Source: Methylotenera sp. (lineage in GTDB: Bacteria > Pseudomonadota > Gammaproteobacteria > Burkholderiales > Methylophilaceae). From it: a DNA stretch of 45,686 nt. Shown here in pieces: positions 39,967 through 45,686 of the stretch. A program made the position numbers and the translations under genes. The stretch lies in the NCBI GenBank assembly GCA_020035195.1, contig JAIQBT010000058.1:1-45686 (forward strand). Direction: 5' to 3'. The stretch's first letter is position 1; every line of letters starts with the position of its first letter. The notes beneath the pieces were generated by a model. That model was not told the origin of the DNA. It ran no database searches and saw only the letters and a list, made by a program, of their open reading frames with translations.

Positions 39967-40317
39967 TTAGCTGTTGGCGGTTTGGCTGATGCATTTCTCT
40001 AGCATAGAGAAATACTGTTCAGATAATGGCGTATGCGTGATGTATTTAATGCGGTTATCCCGCTCGTCCACAGTCAAACTAAGAAAGCCTTTAATTCTCA
40101 GTGATTTTAAATGCCGGTGCACGGAACTGGGTGTCATGGCCACATTCGAATGCATGGTTTCAGAAACACTGAGGTTCTTATCGGCCTGCCATGATAAGGC
40201 GACGTAGTTTAATAAGCACTCTTCCATGGGGTTGAGGCAAGGAAAGGCAGTCAGCTCGCGTATGGCTTTAGCTAAGTTTAAGAACTTGATGTAACTGCTT
40301 GAGGATAGGGTATTCAT
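39967..40317 (-). CDS. Winged-helix (MarR-like) transcriptional regulator
   Basis: MTPSSVHRHLKSLRIKGFLSLTVDERDNRIKYITHTPLSEQYFSMLEKCI; stop codon directly abuts MASE1-like ATG (TAAATG). Confidence 0.75.
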   Translation of the reverse strand: MNTLSSSSYIKFLNLAKAIRELTAFPCLNPMEECLLNYVALSWQADKNLSVSETMHSNVAMTPSSVHRHLKSLRIKGFLSLTVDERDNRIKYITHTPLSEQYFSMLEKCISQTANS

Positions 40318-40442
40318 GAGGTTTGATTATTCAGCTTTTCCCAAGATAATACAAGTCCGTGCATAGCAGGCAGGCATAAAAATTCCTGCCGTCGCCAAAG
40401 GCGGCTAGTGATACCATAGCGTTTTGCAAAAAACAGATAGCC

Positions 40443-41453
40443 ATGACAGCCGCCACAACCCTACCCACTTACCTAACAGCCGCCTTGTATAAATTTGTCA
40501 GCCTGCCTAATTACCAAGCACTGCAAGCCCCCCTGCTAAAAGCCTGCCAAGACAATCGCATTAAGGGCACATTGTTGCTGGCTGAAGAAGGCATTAACGG
40601 CACCATCGCCGGCTTGCCAGACGATGTGCAACGCTTGTTGGCTTTTCTACGCAAGGACACGCTGTTTGAATCTCGCTTTGCTGACTTAGAGCACAAAGAA
40701 TCTTTCGCTAACGACCATCCGTTTTACCGCATGAAGGTAAAGCTGAAAAAAGAAATCGTCACCCTAGGCGTGCCTGGGGTAAGCCCGACCAAAAAAGTGG
40801 GTACCTACGTTAAAGCCGAGGATTGGAATGCGCTGATTTCGGACCCCGAGGTGTTGTTGATAGACACGCGTAACGGTTACGAGGTCGACATAGGCACATT
40901 CAAAGGAGCAATTGATCCTAAGACCACCACCTTTCGCGAGTTTCCAAACTACATCGCCGAGCACGTGGATAAAACCAAACATAAAAAAGTGGCGATGTTT
41001 TGCACCGGCGGCATACGTTGTGAAAAAGCGTCGTCGTATATGCTGGATCAAGGCTTTGAAGAGGTTTACCACCTGCAAGGCGGCATTTTAAAGTACCTAG
41101 AAACCGTGCCGGAAGCGTCCAGTATGTGGCAAGGCGAGTGCTTTGTGTTTGACCAACGGGTAGCGGTTAAACACAACTTAGCCGTGGGTGATTTTGACCA
41201 ATGCTATGCCTGCCGGCACCCCCTATCGCCTGCCGAAATGCAGAGCGAACATTACAGCGCCGGCATCTCATGCCCCTACTGTTTTGATCATTTATCAGCC
41301 GACAAACGCGCACGCTTGAGCGAACGGCAAAAGCAAGTGCAGCTAGCCAAACAGCGCGGCGAAACGCACATAGGCGAAAGCCAATTAGGCGAAAAAAGAA
41401 AAAATTACCCCCCCGTGCTTCGCCAAAAAACCCATGTCTTATATAAAACATAA
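40443..41453 (+). CDS. trhO: tRNA uridine(34) hydroxylase TrhO (YceA, rhodanese-like)
   Basis: [25 protein letters not shown]...[23 protein letters not shown]...[36 protein letters not shown]. Confidence 0.95.
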   Translation: MTAATTLPTYLTAALYKFVSLPNYQALQAPLLKACQDNRIKGTLLLAEEGINGTIAGLPDDVQRLLAFLRKDTLFESRFADLEHKESFANDHPFYRMKVKLKKEIVTLGVPGVSPTKKVGTYVKAEDWNALISDPEVLLIDTRNGYEVDIGTFKGAIDPKTTTFREFPNYIAEHVDKTKHKKVAMFCTGGIRCEKASSYMLDQGFEEVYHLQGGILKYLETVPEASSMWQGECFVFDQRVAVKHNLAVGDFDQCYACRHPLSPAEMQSEHYSAGISCPYCFDHLSADKRARLSERQKQVQLAKQRGETHIGESQLGEKRKNYPPVLRQKTHVLYKT

Positions 41454-41670
41454 GATATCTGTAAAAAGACAGGAAATCATTTAATTATCGCTTGATTTGC
41501 CGGCATCTAAGGTTTATTGTTTAAGTCGCGCCTTTATTCTTAAAGCCTTAACCACTAAGGGCTTGCAAAGGATAAAGCTAACTTATCAGTAACAAGAAAT
41601 TGTCTACAGAACAATGTGGGTTACCCAATAGAAACACTACATAAACAACAGCAAAACTAGAGGAGTCAGT

Positions 41671-43191
41671 ATGAGTTTAGATCTTTTAAAAGGCCTTGGT
41701 GTAAAAATACCTTACAAAGCCAAATACGATAATTTTATTGGCGGCAAATGGGTTGCGCCAGTAAAAGGTGAATACTTTGATGTCATCACGCCTATCACTG
41801 GCAAACCCTATACCAAAGCGGCTCGCTCAAGTGCAGAAGACATTGAATTAGCCTTGGATGCTGCGCACGCTGCCGCAGACAAATGGGCAAAAACAGCTCC
41901 TGGCGAACGTGCTAACTTGCTACTTAAAATTGCCGATCGTTTAGAAGCCAACCTAGAATTGTTAGCTACCGCAGAAACCATAGACAACGGTAAACCTATC
42001 CGTGAAACATTGAATGCCGATATTCCATTGGCCATCGATCATTTCCGCTACTTTGCCGGTTGCATGCGCGCACAAGAAGGCAGCTTGAGTGAAATTGACG
42101 ACAGCATGGTGGCTTACCACTTCCACGAGCCTATCGGCGTGGTCGGCCAAATTATTCCTTGGAACTTCCCAATTCTAATGGCGGCATGGAAGCTTGCACC
42201 AGCCGTGGTTGCCGGTAACTGCGTGGTATTAAAACCAGCAGAATTCACACCGATCAGCATCTTGATTTTAATGGAAACCATCGCTGACATCTTGCCACCA
42301 GGCGTCATCAACATCGTTAACGGTTACGGCCGCGATGTAGGCGCACCATTGGCCAACAGCCGTCGTATCGGTAAAATTGCCTTTACTGGTTCAACCGGTA
42401 CCGGTCGTGTGATTGCGCAAGCAGCGGCATCTAACTTAATTCCTGCTACATTGGAATTAGGCGGCAAATCACCTAACGTGTTCTTTGAAGACATTGCCGA
42501 TGCAGACGATGACTTCTTTGATAAAGCCGTTGAAGGCTTGGTCTTGTTTGCCTTTAACCAAGGTGAAGTGTGTACCTGCCCATCTCGTGCATTGATACAA
42601 GAATCCATCTACGACAAATTCATGGAACGCGTATTACCACGCGTGGCAGCCATCAAACAAGGCAACCCATTGGATCCAAACACCATGATAGGTGCGCAAG
42701 CCTCACAAGACCAGTTAAACAAAATCATGTCTTACATGGACATTGGTAAGCAAGAAGGCGCGAAATTATTAATTGGTGGCGAGCGCAACATGTTAACTGG
42801 CGCGTTGGCTGACGGTTATTACATTCAGCCTACTCTGCTTAAAGGCCACAACAAAATGCGCGTGTTCCAAGAAGAAATTTTTGGCCCAGTGCTTGCCGTA
42901 ACAACCTTTAAAGACGAAGCAGACGCCTTAGCGATTGCCAACGACACCATATTCGGCCTAGGTTCAGGCGTATGGACACGTGATGGCAGCCGCGCTTACC
43001 GCATGGGCCGTGGCATCAAAGCCGGTCGCGTTTGGACCAACTGCTACCACGCCTACCCTGCCCACGCTGCATTCGGTGGTTACAAAGAGTCAGGCATCGG
43101 TCGCGAAACACACAAAATGATGCTAGACCATTACCAACAAACCAAAAACTTATTGGTAAGCTACAGCCCGAAAAAACTAGGTTTCTTCTAA
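41671..43191 (+). CDS. NAD(P)-dependent aldehyde dehydrogenase (AldB/ExaC-like)
   Basis: [55 protein letters not shown] (catalytic Cys region); RBS AGAGGAG upstream. Confidence 0.94.
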   Translation: MSLDLLKGLGVKIPYKAKYDNFIGGKWVAPVKGEYFDVITPITGKPYTKAARSSAEDIELALDAAHAAADKWAKTAPGERANLLLKIADRLEANLELLATAETIDNGKPIRETLNADIPLAIDHFRYFAGCMRAQEGSLSEIDDSMVAYHFHEPIGVVGQIIPWNFPILMAAWKLAPAVVAGNCVVLKPAEFTPISILILMETIADILPPGVINIVNGYGRDVGAPLANSRRIGKIAFTGSTGTGRVIAQAAASNLIPATLELGGKSPNVFFEDIADADDDFFDKAVEGLVLFAFNQGEVCTCPSRALIQESIYDKFMERVLPRVAAIKQGNPLDPNTMIGAQASQDQLNKIMSYMDIGKQEGAKLLIGGERNMLTGALADGYYIQPTLLKGHNKMRVFQEEIFGPVLAVTTFKDEADALAIANDTIFGLGSGVWTRDGSRAYRMGRGIKAGRVWTNCYHAYPAHAAFGGYKESGIGRETHKMMLDHYQQTKNLLVSYSPKKLGFF

Positions 43192-43243
43192 TTTTTGGGA
43201 ACCTAGCTTAGGCTTGTTTTGAAATTTAAACGGGCTTAGAATC

Positions 43244-43273
43244 AAGAGGCGGATTAATTCCGCCTCTTTTTTT
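43244..43273 (+). terminator. Strong intrinsic terminator downstream of aldehyde dehydrogenase
   Basis: AAGAGGCGGA (43244-43253) - TTAAT - TCCGCCTCTT (43259-43268) followed by continuous T run to 43273. Confidence 0.92.
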
Positions 43274-43313
43274 GTGCCTTGATATTGCCATTTACTTTAA
43301 TACGGAATCCATC

Positions 43314-43694
43314 ATGCCTACAGCACGCGTATCCGCCACCCCATCTGCCATAGGGCTCATACAAAAACTCACCGCCGAACACGGCCCCATCCTGTTTTTT
43401 CAATCGGGTGGCTGCTGTGAAGGCAGCGTGCCATTGTGCATGCCGGTCCACGAGTTCAAACCCAGCCCATCCGATGTGGTGGTGGGCGAAATTGAGGGCG
43501 CAGTATTTTACATGGGCCACAACCACTTTCAATTTTCAGAGAACACCCACACCATCGTTGATGCCTTGCCAGGTTCCAGCGGCTCTTTCTCATTGGACTG
43601 CGGTAGCGGCTTGGCATTTATCACCCGGGGTCGCTTGTACAACGACGATGAGTTGAAGAATCTAGCGTCTGTCCTCACCTATGGCTACAGGTAG
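43314..43694 (+). CDS. DUF779 family protein
   Basis: ATPSAIGLIQKLTAEHGPILFFQSGGCCEGSVPLCMP...GHNHFQFSENTHTIVDALPGSSGSFSLDCGSGLAFITR; start taken at ATG 43314, beyond the terminator. Confidence 0.92.
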   Translation: MPTARVSATPSAIGLIQKLTAEHGPILFFQSGGCCEGSVPLCMPVHEFKPSPSDVVVGEIEGAVFYMGHNHFQFSENTHTIVDALPGSSGSFSLDCGSGLAFITRGRLYNDDELKNLASVLTYGYR

Positions 43695-43702
43695 TTAAAG
43701 GC

Positions 43703-43966
43703 CTACTCCAAATCGCGCGATGCGATGTAGTAACTGTCATCAAATAACGCCGGCTCAGCCACTGCATAACCTTGAGCATAATCGATGCCTATGGCTTGAG
43801 TTATCGCCAAAGCTTGCTCATCCTCAACGAATTCCGCTATGGTGCTTAGGCCCGCAAAGAACAACAGGATGGCAAGGGCTGCGGCTAACAGCAGCTTATC
43901 GCGCAACCCTATGAAATTTTTCTCTGCCATGTCTATCCACAAAAAATTAAGCTTGAACGCCACCAA
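43703..43966 (-). pseudogene. Remnant/mini-ORF carrying only the C-terminal end of an EAL domain
   Basis: GLSTIAEFVEDEQALAITQAIGIDYAQGYAVAEPALFDD matches the EAL C-terminal pattern (TIAEFVE..., DYAQGY); no EAL/metal-binding motifs within 87 aa. Confidence 0.6.
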
Positions 43967-44061
43967 GGTTTATGCCCTTTATCCTAGCAGTCAAGCACAG
44001 CCACACTATAGCACTAGTCTTTGCAACTGGGATTTTTGCTAGCGCAGGCTATAATACAAGC

Positions 44062-44778
44062 ATGGGTAAAAAACTAGCATTAGAACGCATCATTCACAAC
44101 CAAGGTTTTGGGGCACGGAAGTTATGCCGACTCATGGTATGGGACAATGAAATCACGGTCAATGGCAGCCCGTGCGATGACCCCAATGCCGAATTTGACT
44201 TAGAAAATTTGTCTTACACCGTCAAAGGCGAGGCTTGGGACTACCGTGAAAAATCGTATTTGATGATGCACAAACCTAGCCATTACGAGTGCTCACACAA
44301 AACCCAACACCACCCCACCATATACAGCTTACTGCCGCAACCCTTGGTCGTGCGCGACGTGCAATGCATAGGTCGACTGGACGAGGACACCACGGGTTTA
44401 ATCCTCATCTCCGATGACGGGCAATTCATACACCGCATGAGTTCGCCTAAACACAAAGTGCCAAAAGTCTATGAGGTCACCTGCAAACACCCGTTGACCG
44501 ACGAGCAAATTGAGCAGCTCTGCCAAGGCGTGCAATTGATTGATGAAGACGCGCCCATAGCCGCCCTCAAATGCACCCGCATCGACGCCCATATCATCCA
44601 CATGACCTTAGCCGAAGGCAAATACCATCAAGTAAAACGCATGGTGGCCGCCATCAGCAACCGTGTTGATGCACTCAAACGTATCCAAATTGGCGACTTA
44701 GCCTTACCATCTGATTTGGCCGTGGGCCAATGGCGCTGGTTAAGCGAAACAGACATGAAAAAACTAGGGGCCTTATAA
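44062..44778 (+). CDS. RsuA/RluB/E/F-family 16S/23S rRNA pseudouridine synthase
   Basis: S4-like KKLALERIIHNQGFGARKLCRLMVWDNEITVNG; LMMHKPSHYECSHK; CIGRLDEDTTGLILISDDGQFIHRM; EGKYHQVKRMVAA. Start taken at MGKKLA (44062). Confidence 0.9.
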   Translation: MGKKLALERIIHNQGFGARKLCRLMVWDNEITVNGSPCDDPNAEFDLENLSYTVKGEAWDYREKSYLMMHKPSHYECSHKTQHHPTIYSLLPQPLVVRDVQCIGRLDEDTTGLILISDDGQFIHRMSSPKHKVPKVYEVTCKHPLTDEQIEQLCQGVQLIDEDAPIAALKCTRIDAHIIHMTLAEGKYHQVKRMVAAISNRVDALKRIQIGDLALPSDLAVGQWRWLSETDMKKLGAL

Positions 44779-44782
44779 AACC

Positions 44783-45370
44783 ATGACACGCCTAAATGCA
44801 GTGCGCTATTTGCTAATTTGCCTTAGCGCCTTGCTAGTCAATGCCTGCATGGGTGTGCCAGATAAGGTGAAGGTGGTGCCTAGCATCGATGCGAGGCAAT
44901 ACTTAGGCACTTGGTATGAAATTGCCAGACTCGACCATACCTTCGAACGCGACTTGGATTATGTGACGGCCAATTACAGCCTGCGTGAGGACGGCGGTAT
45001 TAAAATCATCAATCGTGGCTTTAATAGCAAAACAAAAACTTGGCAAGAAGCGGAAGGCAAAGCTTACTTTGTCGATCCGGCCAATGCCGACAAAACTAAC
45101 ACCGGCAAATTAAAAGTGTCGTTTTTTGGGCCGTTTTACGGCGCTTACAACATCATGGTATTGGACAAGCCTTATTACAATTACGTCATGGTGTGTGGGC
45201 CGGATAAATCCTATTTATGGATACTGTCACGCACCCCGCAACTCACTTATCCGATTAAGCAACACCTGATTGCGCAAGCGCAGGAGCTAGGCTTTACCAC
45301 CGAGAAGCTGATACACGTTAATCAATCGAGTGAAATCATCCAATACAAAGCCGGCCCGCACGTTAATTGA
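44783..45370 (+). CDS. blc: Outer-membrane lipocalin Blc-like lipoprotein
   Basis: Lipobox LLVNACMG; ARQYLGTWYEIARLDHTFERDLDYVTANYSLREDGGIKIINRGFN. Confidence 0.94.
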   Translation: MTRLNAVRYLLICLSALLVNACMGVPDKVKVVPSIDARQYLGTWYEIARLDHTFERDLDYVTANYSLREDGGIKIINRGFNSKTKTWQEAEGKAYFVDPANADKTNTGKLKVSFFGPFYGAYNIMVLDKPYYNYVMVCGPDKSYLWILSRTPQLTYPIKQHLIAQAQELGFTTEKLIHVNQSSEIIQYKAGPHVN

Positions 45371-45374
45371 GCGG

Positions 45375-45686
45375 CTACTTAAGCGGACTCAAACGATAGC
45401 CTGCCGCGCGCAGGCGAGCTAACAAACCACCCTGCCCAGCCAAATGCGAAGCGCCCACAGCCACAAAGACCTTATGCGTGTTCGCTTCTTCTATGATGCG
45501 CTTGGCCATCACCACATTTCTATCGTCCACCAATTTAGTGCGCATTTTGTCCCACAAGGCTTTAGGTAACATATTGCCGGTTATTTTATCGTCTAATGCG
45601 GCAATGGCCTCGCTGTCACCGGCCAAGTAAGCTTGCACCAGCAAAGCAAACCCCTGTTCTTTCTCTGCAGCGCTGCGCTTTAATAC
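45375..45686 (-). CDS. TraB/GumN family protein (C-terminal part; 5' end beyond window)
   Basis: NMLPKALWDKMRTKLVDDRNVVMAKRIIEEANTHKVFVAVGASHLAGQGGLLARLRAAGYRLSPL; frame open to the window edge. Confidence 0.82.
   Translation of the reverse strand, partial: VLKRSAAEKEQGFALLVQAYLAGDSEAIAALDDKITGNMLPKALWDKMRTKLVDDRNVVMAKRIIEEANTHKVFVAVGASHLAGQGGLLARLRAAGYRLSPLK

Noticed and set aside
43254-43532. 92-aa minus-strand ORF opposite DUF779
   Set aside because: Overlaps the clear terminator and DUF779; no family resemblance.
44021-44055. Canonical sigma70 promoter TTGCAA...TATAAT before the RsuA-family gene
   Set aside because: Spacer is 23 nt, too long for a normal sigma70 promoter; only the -10 box is retained as a weak observation.
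1-45686. CRISPR arrays, tRNA/rRNA genes, IS elements, prophage or classical defence systems
   Set aside because: Searched by eye: no regularly spaced repeats, no tRNA-like intergenic stretches, no transposase, integrase or restriction/toxin ORFs in the track.

Overview
A 45.7-kb, gene-dense bacterial chromosomal window. Gene content suggests a betaproteobacterial methylotroph, possibly Methylophilaceae-like (inference). It contains two blocks of tetrahydromethanopterin (H4MPT)/methylofuran-linked C1 genes on either side of a long, mostly minus-strand housekeeping region. Left block (minus): mfnB, DUF447-like, dihydropteroate-synthase-like (DUF6513-type) and a DmrB/AfpA-like flavoprotein, appended directly downstream of hfq-hflX-hflK-hflC-DUF2065-hisZ-purA. 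Right block (plus): fhcB-fhcA-[PPOX-type flavoprotein]-fhcD-fhcC. Between them lie gltX, a complete three-gene RND efflux operon, rimO, a ZIP metal transporter, pgeF, rluD, bamD, der-bamB-yfgM, two dpp/opp-type ABC ATPases, hisS-ispG-rodZ-pilW-rlmN and ndk. The right end carries a MASE1-like membrane protein coupled to a winged-HTH gene, trhO, an aldehyde dehydrogenase with a nearby DUF779 gene, an EAL-domain C-terminal remnant, an RsuA-type pseudouridine synthase, a Blc lipocalin and a partial TraB/GumN-family gene. I saw no rRNA, tRNA, CRISPR array, transposase or prophage genes. Best candidates for new biology: the PPOX flavoprotein inside the fhc operon, the output-less MASE1 protein plus wHTH pair, the internally shortened PilW, the EAL remnant, a 24-bp perfect palindrome in fhcD, and a fhc terminator embedded in a convergent coding sequence.
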